NCBI RefSeq assembly: GCF_019039035.1
Contig: NZ_JAHNZT010000005.1
Span: 310,001-374,000 of the forward strand
DNA: 64,000 nucleotides
Direction: 5' to 3'
Source: Citreicoccus inhibens
Lineage (GTDB): Bacteria > Myxococcota > Myxococcia > Myxococcales > Myxococcaceae
How positions within the stretch are numbered: position 1 is the first letter of the stretch; every line of letters begins with the position of its first letter. Of the stretch, positions 8,604-17,400 are shown in pieces. The notes below the pieces were generated by a model. It was given only the letters and a program-made list of their open reading frames with translations. It did no database searches and was not told the origin of the DNA. The position numbers were made by a program, and so were the translations under genes.

Positions 8604-9485
8604 ATGAAGAAGGTCCTGATTGGCGTCGGCATCGGCTGTGGAGCGCTCCTCATCTTGGGCCTCATGGCGGGGATTGGCCTGTTCCTGGTGGGCAAGAAGG
8701 CCGTGGAGTCGTCGAACCTGGGGACCGCGGCGGCGCGGTTCCAGAAGCAGGAGGAGGCGCTGACCCATCTCCAGACGACCTACGCGTTCACCGCGCCGCC
8801 GGACGGACAGGTCCTGAAGCTGGACGCCGCGCGGCTGGAGGCCTACCTCGCCGTGCGCGAGGGCGCGCTGCCGGCCTACGCGGCCTTCGCGGAGAAGAGC
8901 CACGAGCTGGAGGCGAAGCGCGACCAGGGACACCGGCCGGGCGTGACCGAGCTGCTCCAGGCGGCCAATGCCATGTCGGGGCTGGTGGCGGATTGCCGCG
9001 AGGCCTATGTGTCCGGCCTGACGAAGCAGAAGATGTCCCCCGCTGAGTTCACCACCATCACCCAGGCCCTCTACGTGTCCACCCTGGTGACCGCGATGGG
9101 CACGGCCCAGGAGGAGGCGGCTCGCCAGGGTCGCGCCGCCCTGGAGAAGCAGGTGGCCAAGCTGGACCAGGACCTCGCGGGTGACTCGCTCACCGGCGCG
9201 GCGCGCACCCAGGCGGAGCAGCTGCGCGCGGGCCTCCAGGAGCAGCTCGATGACTTGCACGAGGCGCAGGAGAACGGCGCGTCCCCTGAGCAGCGCGCGA
9301 CGATGGCCGCCAACCTCGCGCTCATGAAGCCGATGGAGGCGCGCATCGCCAAGGTGGCCAACCCGGCCTTTGACCTGTTCACCGCGAACGGCGCGGGCGC
9401 GATGCCGGGCTCGGGCTCCGAGGAGGCCACCGAGGCCGACTCGGACGACTCCGACGACGACTCGACCGCCGAGCACAAGGAGTAG
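8604..9485 (+). CDS. Membrane-anchored helical protein of unknown function
   Basis: ATG at 8604 follows GGGAGGGGG. Residues about 4-30 form one hydrophobic anchor (LIGVGIGCGALLILGLMAGIGLFLV) with a positively charged N-terminus. The rest (about 260 residues) is strongly helical with long Glu/Gln/Ala-rich stretches such as EEAARQGRAALEKQVAKL, consistent with coiled coil. The C-terminus is highly acidic (Asp/Ser/Glu repeats, then AEHKE). No enzymatic motif. It lies 45 bases after the histidine kinase on the same strand, so co-expression and a signalling or envelope role are possible, but not shown by sequence. Confidence 0.75.
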   Translation: MKKVLIGVGIGCGALLILGLMAGIGLFLVGKKAVESSNLGTAAARFQKQEEALTHLQTTYAFTAPPDGQVLKLDAARLEAYLAVREGALPAYAAFAEKSHELEAKRDQGHRPGVTELLQAANAMSGLVADCREAYVSGLTKQKMSPAEFTTITQALYVSTLVTAMGTAQEEAARQGRAALEKQVAKLDQDLAGDSLTGAARTQAEQLRAGLQEQLDDLHEAQENGASPEQRATMAANLALMKPMEARIAKVANPAFDLFTANGAGAMPGSGSEEATEADSDDSDDDSTAEHKE

Positions 9486-9491
9486 CTCGGC

Positions 9492-10427
9492 TCAGGCCTC
9501 CGCCTCGCGCCGCGTGGGGCGGTGGCGCCGTGCGTGGCGGAGGCTGGCTCCCACCGCGGCGCCCAGGAGCACGACGATGAGGGCCACGGAGAGCAGCGGC
9601 GAGATTTCCACCCAGCTGGCCAGCAGCATCTTCAGGCCCGCGAAGCCGAGCACCCCCGCGAGCCCGTAGTGCAGGTACTCGAGCGACCCCACCGCCTCGG
9701 CGATGACGAGGTAGAGCGCGCGCAGGCCGAGGATGGCGAAGGCGTTGGAGCTGTAGAGCAGGAACGTGTCGTGGGTGACGGAGAACGCGGCCGGCACGGA
9801 GTCCACCGCGAAGAGGATGTCCGTCACCTCCAGCCCCACCACCGCGAGGAAGAGCGGCGTGGCCAACCAGCGGCCCTCGCGCTTCACCACGAAGCGCGAG
9901 CCCTCCAGCTCCCGCGTCACCGGCAGGCGCCGTGACAGCCATTGCACCGCGCGGCTGTCGCCCTGCTTCGCGGGGTCCTCGCGGAGCACGCGCCACGCGG
10001 TGACGAGCAGGATGGCGCCGAAGACGTAGGACACCCAGGACCAGCGCTCCAGCGCCGCCGCGCCCGCGAAGATGAAGCCCGCGCGCAGCACCAGCGCGCC
10101 GAAGATGCCCAGGAAGAGCACCGGGTGCTGCAGGGCGGGGGGGACGCCGAGGCCTCGGAAGATGACGAGGAACACGAAGAGGTTGTCCAGACTCAGACTC
10201 TTCTCGATGAGCCAGGCCGCCAGGTACGTGCTGGCCGCCTCGCCGCCCCGCGTGGCCCACACGAAGCCACCGAAGGCCAGCCCCACGGCCACCCAGATTC
10301 CAGTCCACGCGAGGGCTGCCCCGCGGGATTGTCCCCGGCTCCCCCTGTGAGCGAGGAGATCCACGCCGAGCAGCGTGAGCAGCAGCGCCCAGAAGACCCA
10401 CCACATCCATGCCGGCGTGTGCTCCAT
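9492..10427 (-). CDS. TerC/Alx-family integral membrane protein
   Basis: About nine hydrophobic segments and the two signature motifs of the TerC family are present: EKSLSLDNLFVF near residue 80 and TDILFAVDSVPA near residue 210, with conserved acidic residues inside membrane helices. Family members (Alx, MeeF/MeeY-type) export manganese during metal loading of secreted proteins or protect from tellurite. Here manganese efflux is the more general expectation. ATG at 10427 (MEHTPAWMWW) is chosen; a GTG at 10448 would add seven residues. Neither has a clear ribosome-binding site. It is divergent from the phosphatase-like gene, and a near-perfect operator-like inverted repeat lies between them (10560-10574). 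Confidence 0.9.
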   Translation of the reverse strand: MEHTPAWMWWVFWALLLTLLGVDLLAHRGSRGQSRGAALAWTGIWVAVGLAFGGFVWATRGGEAASTYLAAWLIEKSLSLDNLFVFLVIFRGLGVPPALQHPVLFLGIFGALVLRAGFIFAGAAALERWSWVSYVFGAILLVTAWRVLREDPAKQGDSRAVQWLSRRLPVTRELEGSRFVVKREGRWLATPLFLAVVGLEVTDILFAVDSVPAAFSVTHDTFLLYSSNAFAILGLRALYLVIAEAVGSLEYLHYGLAGVLGFAGLKMLLASWVEISPLLSVALIVVLLGAAVGASLRHARRHRPTRREAEA

Positions 10428-10559
10428 GTCGGCGGCGAAGCTAGGCACAGCCAGGGTGCGACGGGTCCCATGCTGGTCGGATGTTCAGCGGGGCAGTGTC
10501 CACCTGGAACCATCACCCACCCCGTGGGGCATGACGCACTCATGGTTGGAGCGACGCTC

Positions 10560-10574
10560 TGAAACGTTGTTTCA
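10560..10574. promoter_or_regulatory. Inverted repeat TGAAAC-GTT-GTTTCA, candidate repressor operator
   Basis: A perfect 6-base inverted repeat with a 3-base centre lies in the divergent region between the TerC-like gene and the LMW-phosphatase-like gene. It is flanked by GGAGCG at 10548-10553 and CGCTCC at 10575-10580, which extends the symmetry. The form is typical of TetR-type operators. It lies 133 bases from the TerC start and 101 from the phosphatase start. Confidence 0.45.
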
Positions 10575-10674
10575 CGCTCCGTTGCCTTCGACGCCCGGAC
10601 TCGCGCTGGATGTGCTAGTTCGAACGGACGGGCGGGACGCAATGACTGCCAACGCTCCTCTGGAGGCGGTACGG

Positions 10675-11088
10675 ATGAAGACTGTCATCTTCGCGTGTGT
10701 GCACAACGAGGGTCGCTCCCAGATGGCGGCGGCCTTCTTCAATCTGCTGGCGGACCCCACGAAGGCGCGTGCGCTGTCGGCGGGCTCGGAGCCCGGCCAG
10801 AAGGTGCGCCCGGAAGTGCTGGCGGCCATGGCGGACATCGGCGTGGACCTGTCGAGCGTGAAGCCGCAGCTGCTCACGGAGGCGATGACGCGCGAGGCGC
10901 TGATGCTCGTCGCCCTGGGCACGTTCGGGCCTGTCCCGAACGCGCCGCCCGCGCTCCAGCGCGTGGACTGGCCGCTCGAGGACCCCGCCGGCAAGTCGCA
11001 GGATGAGGTGCAGAAGATTCGCGATCAGATCGCCGCGATGGTGGCGGGGCTGGTCCAGGGGCAGGACTGGGAGCGTCCGCCCGCGTAG
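10675..11088 (+). CDS. Low-molecular-weight phosphatase / arsenate-reductase-like protein lacking the resolving cysteines
   Basis: ATG at 10675 with TGGAGGCGG upstream is preferred; an in-frame ATG at 10642 would add 11 residues. The P-loop is intact: Cys8-V-H-N-E-G-Arg14-Ser. The general-acid Asp sits in WPLEDPAG. This is the fold shared by LMW tyrosine phosphatases and thioredoxin-linked ArsC. In ArsC the segment after the central strand carries two redox cysteines (usually MGCGDACP). Here the same place reads ALGTFGPVPNAP without cysteine, and C8 is the only cysteine in the chain. Arsenate reduction by the usual three-cysteine relay is therefore unlikely; a phosphatase or a different reductant is more plausible. 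Length (137) fits the family. Confidence 0.8.
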   Translation: MKTVIFACVHNEGRSQMAAAFFNLLADPTKARALSAGSEPGQKVRPEVLAAMADIGVDLSSVKPQLLTEAMTREALMLVALGTFGPVPNAPPALQRVDWPLEDPAGKSQDEVQKIRDQIAAMVAGLVQGQDWERPPA

Positions 11089-11294
11089 ACCCGCCGTGCG
11101 CCGCCACGGTCCGTGGGGCCTCAGCCACGCGCCTGGATGCGGGCGTGGCTGGGTGACCTCGGTCCGTGCGGTCCGGGACTCACCTGGCACGAGCGGCCCG
11201 CCGGGAGTCAGTTGGCAGACGGCTTGAAATGGGCGACGGTGCTGCCCCACGCTGTCCGTTCGACGACGCTCCTGTCGCCCTTTTGCCTACCTGG

Positions 11295-12206
11295 ATGAGC
11301 CCCGCGATGCTTCCTGTCCTCCTCGCCGTGCTCCTGTCGCAAGCCGCGCCCGAGGCCCCTTCTCGTCAGCACGGTGTGCCCATTGGCAAGGGCAAGACCT
11401 TGCCCACCGTCCGTCTGTCCGCTCCGTCTGGAGGCTGGACGGTGGACCGGATGATGTTGGTGGAGGGCACGCTCAGCGACACCACCATCGACCCCGTGGT
11501 CGTCTCCATCAACGGCGACCGCTACTTGATGCGCACGAACAACGGGCGCTTCAGCCGCAAGTTCCCCGCGGCCAGCGGCAAGAACGTCGTCACGGTGATG
11601 GCGACGAATCAGGCCGGCACGGCGCGCACGCAGGCCACCAGCTACGCGCAGGTCCCCTCGGTGCCGCTCAAGGCCATCCTCACGAGCGACACGGATGGCG
11701 TGTACACGGACCTGCACATCTACGAGCCCACGGACAAGAGCGAGTCGGGCAGCACGCTCGACGTGAAGACGATGGCCCACGTGTACTGGGCCAACACGGC
11801 GAGCCCGTCCGGCGGCACCTTCTTCCTCAACGAGCAGGGCGGTGACTTCGATCAGCCCGCCTACGGCCCGTACCTCTACGTCCACCGCGCGCCGCCCAAG
11901 GGCGTGTACCTCATCGCCACCAACTACTGGCCCAGCGGTGACAAGGCGCACACCGTGGCGACGCTGAACCTGGTCCTGTTCGAGGGCACGCCGCACGAGA
12001 TTCGCCGCATGGTGCGCATTCCGTTGGCCACGCCCGGCACCACCCGTGTGCTCGCGTGGGTGAACATCCTGGGCGACGGCCAGGCGGAGACCTACGTGCC
12101 CTCGCAGGACCCCAAGCCCCAGGGCTCCGGCTGGCCCACCAACCTGGATGCGGCGCTCAAGGCGATCCAGGCGAACGGCGACTCCGGTGGCGAGGGCGAC
12201 TACTGA
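11295..12206 (+). CDS. yfaP: YfaP-like secreted protein (DUF2135), first gene of alpha-2-macroglobulin operon
   Basis: A 303-residue exported protein; the start at 11295 gives signal peptide [21 protein letters not shown], and Met at 11307 is an alternative. Residues about 45-135 look like a bacterial Ig/glucodextranase-B-type domain ([32 protein letters not shown]). Residues about 135-265 match the DUF2135 pattern of E. coli Yfa[15 protein letters not shown], then [24 protein letters not shown]. In E. coli the yfaP gene sits with yfaS, encoding a bacterial alpha-2-macroglobulin. The same five-gene set follows here on one strand. Its biochemical role is unknown; it may be an envelope scaffold or partner of YfaS. 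The 206-base upstream region has two imperfect -24/-12-like sequences but no convincing promoter. Confidence 0.85.
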   Translation: MSPAMLPVLLAVLLSQAAPEAPSRQHGVPIGKGKTLPTVRLSAPSGGWTVDRMMLVEGTLSDTTIDPVVVSINGDRYLMRTNNGRFSRKFPAASGKNVVTVMATNQAGTARTQATSYAQVPSVPLKAILTSDTDGVYTDLHIYEPTDKSESGSTLDVKTMAHVYWANTASPSGGTFFLNEQGGDFDQPAYGPYLYVHRAPPKGVYLIATNYWPSGDKAHTVATLNLVLFEGTPHEIRRMVRIPLATPGTTRVLAWVNILGDGQAETYVPSQDPKPQGSGWPTNLDAALKAIQANGDSGGEGDY

Positions 12207-12236
12207 GCCTGGGCCACCGCCCCGGTCGCGCTTCCC

Positions 12237-12863
12237 ATGCTTGCCCTGTCCCTGATGCTGTCCCTGGTGGCCACCGGACCGGTGGCCGTGGCGCCGAAGC
12301 CGGTGCTGCCGGCTCCGGTGGCGCCGACTTCGGTCGAGGCGCGGGCCGTGCGGCTGCGCCAGGAAGTGGCGCGCATCGCGCTGGCGCAGGTGCAGCGCAT
12401 GGACGCGACGTGGCACCCGGAGCAGCGGGACTGCGCGGGGCTGATTCGCTTCGCCTATCGCGTCGCCTACAAGCGCGTGGACGCGGGGCGCCTCGCCTCG
12501 CCGCTGTGGCGGGACACGCGGGGGGCGCCCGTGGACTTCGCGGACGCGGAGACGCTGCTGACGCACAGCTTCGGCCCTTTGGGCCGTGATGCCGCCGCGC
12601 GCGAGTCGCTGCGCACGGGCGACATCCTCGCGTTCCGCCAGGAGCACGACGCGGGCCCTGTGTTCCACCTCATGCTGGTGGTGCGCCCGGAGGACCGGGC
12701 CCACGCGCCCGCGCGCGTTGTCTATCACCCGGGCGAGCCGGGCGCCGTGGTGCGCACGGGCGTGCTCGACACCCTTTCCGCCGAGGCGCCCCTGGAGTGG
12801 CGCCCGGTGCCCCAGAACGCAGCGTTCCTGGGCTTCTTCCGATTCAAGGAGTGGATGCCATGA
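12237..12863 (+). CDS. yfaT: YfaT-like protein (DUF1175)
   Basis: A 208-residue exported protein with an N-terminal hydrophobic signal (MLALSLMLSLVATGPVAVA). The region WHPEQRDCAGLIRFAYRVAYK and later GDILAFRQEHDAGPVFHLMLVV match the DUF1175/YfaT family and resemble the Cys and His segments of NlpC/P60-type cysteine peptidases: DCAGLIRFAY for the nucleophile Cys and a downstream His in FHLMLV. That would make it a candidate peptidoglycan or peptide amidase, but this is inference from motif shape. It overlaps the next gene by ATGA, so translation is coupled. The 30-base gap to yfaP supports one transcript. Confidence 0.85.
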   Translation: MLALSLMLSLVATGPVAVAPKPVLPAPVAPTSVEARAVRLRQEVARIALAQVQRMDATWHPEQRDCAGLIRFAYRVAYKRVDAGRLASPLWRDTRGAPVDFADAETLLTHSFGPLGRDAAARESLRTGDILAFRQEHDAGPVFHLMLVVRPEDRAHAPARVVYHPGEPGAVVRTGVLDTLSAEAPLEWRPVPQNAAFLGFFRFKEWMP

Positions 12864-14491
12864 CATCTCCCACGAGCCCCTCGGGCACGCCGCCTCCCGC
12901 GGCGCCGCCCTCGGGTCCCCGCAAGGCCGGCGGACCTCCCAAGGGCGTGCTCATCGCCGCGGGCGTGGTGCTCATCGGCGCCCTGGTCGCGGGCGCCTTC
13001 GTGCTGGGCCGTCGCAGCGGGACGGGGATCGGCTCGGGCGCGTCGTTCTCGACGGGCGAGCGCCAGGGGCCGCCCACCGCGGGTGCCTCCGTGGAGGGCT
13101 TGCCGGAGGTCCCCGCCGAGGCGGTGAAGATGGACGTTCCGGGGAGCGCCGCACCCGCCGCGGTCTGGGTGGATGTGTACGCGCCCGGCAAGGTGCGCGA
13201 CGCGATGGTGCGCAACGCGTGGCTGAAGCAGACGCTCGCGCAGCCCGTGGGCAAGGGCTTCATCGGCGGGTGGGCGGCCTTCTTCGGCACGACCGGCGAG
13301 GACTTGAAGGCGGACTTCAAGGGCGCCGTGCTGGATGTGGTGGCGGGCCGGCTGTTGGACGTGCCCTTCCGGGCGGTGTGGTTCAGCGGCGATGCGCGCG
13401 CGGGCACTCCGGCGTTCATCCTGCCGCGCCCGGACTCGGCCTCCACGTCGGCGTGGCAGGCGTTGGACAAGGTGGCGCGCCGCAGCGAGATGACCGCGGA
13501 GGGGTGCCCGGGGGGGGAGGGTCAGGCGCCCGCGGGGGGCTTCCACCTGTCGCGCTGGCTGGTGGCGGAGCAGACGCTGTGGGCGGCGCGGTCCGAGGAC
13601 CGGTTGGTGCTCGCGCGGCACCCGGTGGTGGTGCTCCAGGGCCTGTGCACGGGGCTTCCCAAGCTGGACGGGGACTCGGGCGTGGACGTGGAGCTGGGGT
13701 TCGACCCCAAGTCGTACGGCCGCGAGGCGCAGCTGCTCGGCCACGTGTTGGGCCTGGGCGAGCACACGCGCCTCCAGTTCGCGGTGGAGGGTGACCGGCT
13801 GGTGGGCAAGGGCATCGCGGGCGAGCTGATGGACGGGCCCGCGCGGCTGGACAGCGCGCCCCTGTCGGATGACCTGCTGCGCCTGATTCCCGAGGACGCG
13901 CCGGTGCTGCTGACGCTCCAGCTCAAGCTGCCCGCGTCCATGGAGCCCGACGCGCTCAAGGACTTCTGGAAGGTGGAGGGCGGCGGCAAGGGCCCCACCG
14001 TCACGCGGCAGGTCGCGGTGGTGTGGACGCCGCGCGGGGACGCGTCGCTGCCCATGGCGCTGTCGTTGCTCTGGGGGCGCAAGGAGGACGCGCCCGCGCT
14101 GGAGAAGCTCTTCACGGGGGGCTCGCACACGCTTCAGCGCGCCACGTTGTGCAACCACGTGGCGCTGGCCAGCACGGCGGAGGAGCTGGAGCGCCTGCGC
14201 CGCGCCTGCGAGGGCAAGAGCCCCAACCTGCTCAACGCCGCGGGCCCGGTGGTCGCGGGTCTGCGGACGCCCGCGTCCGTGTCCCTGGGCGTCAACCTGG
14301 GACGGCTGCTCAGCGGCCTGACGCGAGATGGCTATGCATCCGAGGTGCGCGCGGGCCGCGACGCGCCTCTTCCCAAGGCCGTGCCGCCCGAAATCGAGGC
14401 GGCCCGCCGTGACTTGGAGTCGCTCCCGTACCTGGGCCTTCACGGCACGGTGAAGGGCGACGCGCTGGTTCCTGGAGGTTTCGGGTCATGA
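12860..14491 (+). CDS. yfaA: YfaA-like membrane-anchored protein (DUF2138)
   Basis: ATG at 12860 overlaps the yfaT stop and has AAGGAG upstream; the longer frame from 12797 is a shadow of yfaT. The 543-residue protein has a Pro-rich cytoplasmic N-terminus, one transmembrane helix at about residues 28-50 (GVLIAAGVVLIGALVAGAFVLG) and a large periplasmic part. Blocks such as ALSLLWGRKEDAPALEKLF and SVSLGVNLGRLL fit DUF2138, which occurs next to yfaS-type genes in other proteobacteria. No catalytic motif is visible, so an adaptor or assembly role for the macroglobulin is the best guess. The stop overlaps the yfaS start (ATGA). Confidence 0.8.
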   Translation: MTSPTSPSGTPPPAAPPSGPRKAGGPPKGVLIAAGVVLIGALVAGAFVLGRRSGTGIGSGASFSTGERQGPPTAGASVEGLPEVPAEAVKMDVPGSAAPAAVWVDVYAPGKVRDAMVRNAWLKQTLAQPVGKGFIGGWAAFFGTTGEDLKADFKGAVLDVVAGRLLDVPFRAVWFSGDARAGTPAFILPRPDSASTSAWQALDKVARRSEMTAEGCPGGEGQAPAGGFHLSRWLVAEQTLWAARSEDRLVLARHPVVVLQGLCTGLPKLDGDSGVDVELGFDPKSYGREAQLLGHVLGLGEHTRLQFAVEGDRLVGKGIAGELMDGPARLDSAPLSDDLLRLIPEDAPVLLTLQLKLPASMEPDALKDFWKVEGGGKGPTVTRQVAVVWTPRGDASLPMALSLLWGRKEDAPALEKLFTGGSHTLQRATLCNHVALASTAEELERLRRACEGKSPNLLNAAGPVVAGLRTPASVSLGVNLGRLLSGLTRDGYASEVRAGRDAPLPKAVPPEIEAARRDLESLPYLGLHGTVKGDALVPGGFGS

Positions 14492-17400
14492 AGATTGCTC
14501 ATCGCATCGTGGCGCTCGTCGCGCTCGCGCTGTCCGGCGTGGCCGCGGCCAAGCCCCTCTACATCACCGTGCCGCGCTCCTATGGCAGCCAGGAGCCGGT
14601 GGGCGTGGACGTGGCCTTCGAGGACAAGGGTCCCGTGGAGCTGCGCGTCCTCAAGCCGGAGAACGTGGACGCGTTCATCCGCGCGCAGACGGACCTGCGG
14701 CGCGCGTATCAGGCGCCGCCCACCCTGGTGAACCCGGGCCGCGCGCTCAGCCGAGGCCTCAACGCGGTGCACTCGCCGGGGCGGTGGCTGCTCAACTCGA
14801 TGTCGCTGCCCATCCGCGAGGACCTCATCGGCGTGCTGCCGCCGGCGCCGGCGGCCTCGTCCTCGGGCGAGCAGCTCGCGAAGGTGTCCGAGGGGCCGGA
14901 GAAGCTGGTGGGCACGCCTCCGGGCTTCTCCGTGGTGCGCAGCCAGTGGCTGAACCTGGACCTGGGTGGGTCGGAGCGGGACTTCAACGTCCCCGGCTTC
15001 GACACGAGCGGCTACAGCGGCGGCTTCCAGGAGCGCCGCGTGGTGCTCGCGCCGCTGCCGCCCGGGACCTACGTCCTCCAACTCGTGCAGGGGCGGGTGG
15101 AGGGGCAGGTGGTGCTCGTGGTCAGCGACCTGTCCGTGCAGCTCAAGCAGACGGATGGACAGGTGCTGGTGCGCGTGGCGGGGCGGGACCAGAAGCCGCG
15201 CGAGGGCGCGCACGTGCAGGTGTACCTGTCGAAGGGCAAGGGGCCCGCGGGCACGACGGACGCGAAGGGTGAGGTGACGCTGGCGGTGGACGAGCCGCGC
15301 CTCATCGCCACCGCGACGGTGGACGCGGACACGGCCATCGTGGACACGGACTTCTACTCCGCGCTGGCGGTGGCGCCGGACGTGTTCATCTACAGCGACC
15401 GGCCCATCTACAAGCCGGGCAACGAGGTGAAGTTCCGCGGGCTCGTGCGGCAGCCGGACACCTTCCTGGCGCGCCTGTTCACGCCGAAGAAGCGCGACGT
15501 GCTGGTGAAGCTGGTGTCCCAGGAGGGACGCGCGCTCACCACGCGCGCGACGGTGGACGAGTTCGGCGCGTTCAACGGCACGCTGAAGGTGCCGGAGGAC
15601 CTGGGCACGGGGGTGCTGCGCGTGGAGGCGGAGCTCGACACGCATCCGTACCAGGGCGAGGCCCGGGTGCAGGACTACGTGAAGCCCACGTTCTATCTGG
15701 AGGTGGAGCCCGACTCGGAGACGGTGGTGCCCGGCAAGACGCTGCGCGCGAAGGTGCACGCGCGCCGCTACGCGGGCGGCATCCCGGCGGGCGCGAAGTA
15801 CGAGGTGTTCCTCTACCGCAGCCTGCTGGATGCGCCGGCGTGGGTGGATGACGCGGGCAAGGGCGGGCAGGGCAGCGCGGTGACGTACGGCACCGCCTCC
15901 ACCACGGAGGGCAAGCTGAGCGTCCCCGAGCGCCTGTACTCGTCGGTCGCGGAGCGCAGCGCCACGGAGGACCCGTGGTCCAGCGCGAGCGCGTTCGACG
16001 CGAGCGGTGACGCGTCCATCGAGATCGCCGTCCCCGAGCTGAAGCCGGGCGAGGAGCGCCTGCCGTACCGCTACACGCTGACCGTGCGCGCGCGGGATGA
16101 CCAGGAGACGTTCGCCAACGCCACTGCGGCCTTCTTCCTGTCCAAGGTGGAGGTGCTGGGCACGGCGCGCTACTCGGAGCCGGTGGTGTCCAAGGGGGGC
16201 GAGGCGATGCTGTCGATGCGCGCCACCACGCTGTCGGGCAAGGCCTATGGCACCACGCAGGGCGAGGTGGAGTTCGTGCTGCGGCGCGCGGACGGCAAGG
16301 AGAAGAGCCTGGGCAAGCGCTCGTTCACCACGGCGGCGGACGGGACGCATCGGGAGAAGGTGCCCACGGGAGACGTGGGCGCGGTGCTGGCGCGCGTGAC
16401 GTTGAAGGACAAGCGGGGCGAGGCGTGGACGGGCGAGGAGTCCTTGCTCGTCATCGGCGCCGAGGACGAGCCGGTGGCGCAGGTTCCCAACCTCACGCTG
16501 GCGTCGCTGTCGGGCGCGCTGGAGCCGGGGGACACGGCTCGGCTGGTGGCGCTGCTGCCAGATGGCTGGGGTCCGGCTGGACGGGACGCGGGCTCGGTGT
16601 GGGTGACGCTGACGGGCGCGGGGCTCTATGGCACGCAGCTCGTGTCGCTCAAGGGCCGCACGCTGGTGCACGCCTTCGACGTGGAGAAGCGCTTCGGCAG
16701 CGCGGTGTATGCGTCCGTGGCGTATCCCACGGCCTCGGGCCGCTGGGAGGAGCGCACCGTGGCGTTCCGCGTGGTGCCTCGCGAGCGCACGCTCACCGTG
16801 ACGGTGCAGCCGCAGCGCGCGGAGACGGCGCCGCTGAGTGACCAGGCGCTCGAGCTGCGCGTCACCGATAGCGAGGGCCGGGGCGTGGTGGCGCAGGTGT
16901 CCGTGGGCGTGGTGGACAAGGCGGTGTACGCCATCCAGAGCGAGTTCCGGCCCAAGGTGCTGGACTTCTTCTACCCGCCCGCGCGCAACAACGTCTCGAA
17001 CTTCTACTCGTCCGAGTTCCAGGGCTACGGCTACGGCGAGGCGCTGGCGCGCAAGCTGTCCGGGCTGCCGGACCACGCCTTCGCGTCCATCAAGCCGCCC
17101 AGCCGTCAGGCGCGCGACCTGGAGAAGGACACCGCGCACTGGGACCCCGCGGTGGTGACGGACCGGGATGGCCGCGCGACGGTGCGCTTCACGCTGCCGT
17201 CCAACCAGACGCTGTGGGTGATTACGGCGGTGGCCGCGGACACGTCCGGTCGCTTCGGCGAGGGCACGTCCGAGTTCGCCACGCGGGGCGGCATCAACCT
17301 GTACGCCGCGCTGCCGCAGTTCCTCCGTGAGGGCGATGAGGCGCTCGCGTCCGTGCGGCTGTCGGCAGGGGAGAAGGCCGAGGGCAGCCAGGTGCTCGAC

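Noticed and set aside
8604-9485. Membrane-anchored helical protein as a chemoreceptor or secretion component
   Set aside because: Only one membrane helix and no MCP or secretion motif are present; left as unknown.
11166-11290. Sequences CTGGCACGAGCGG and TTGGCAGACGGCTTGAA as sigma-54 promoters for the yfa operon
   Set aside because: Each keeps a good -24 half but has CC or GA in place of GC at -12, so neither is convincing.
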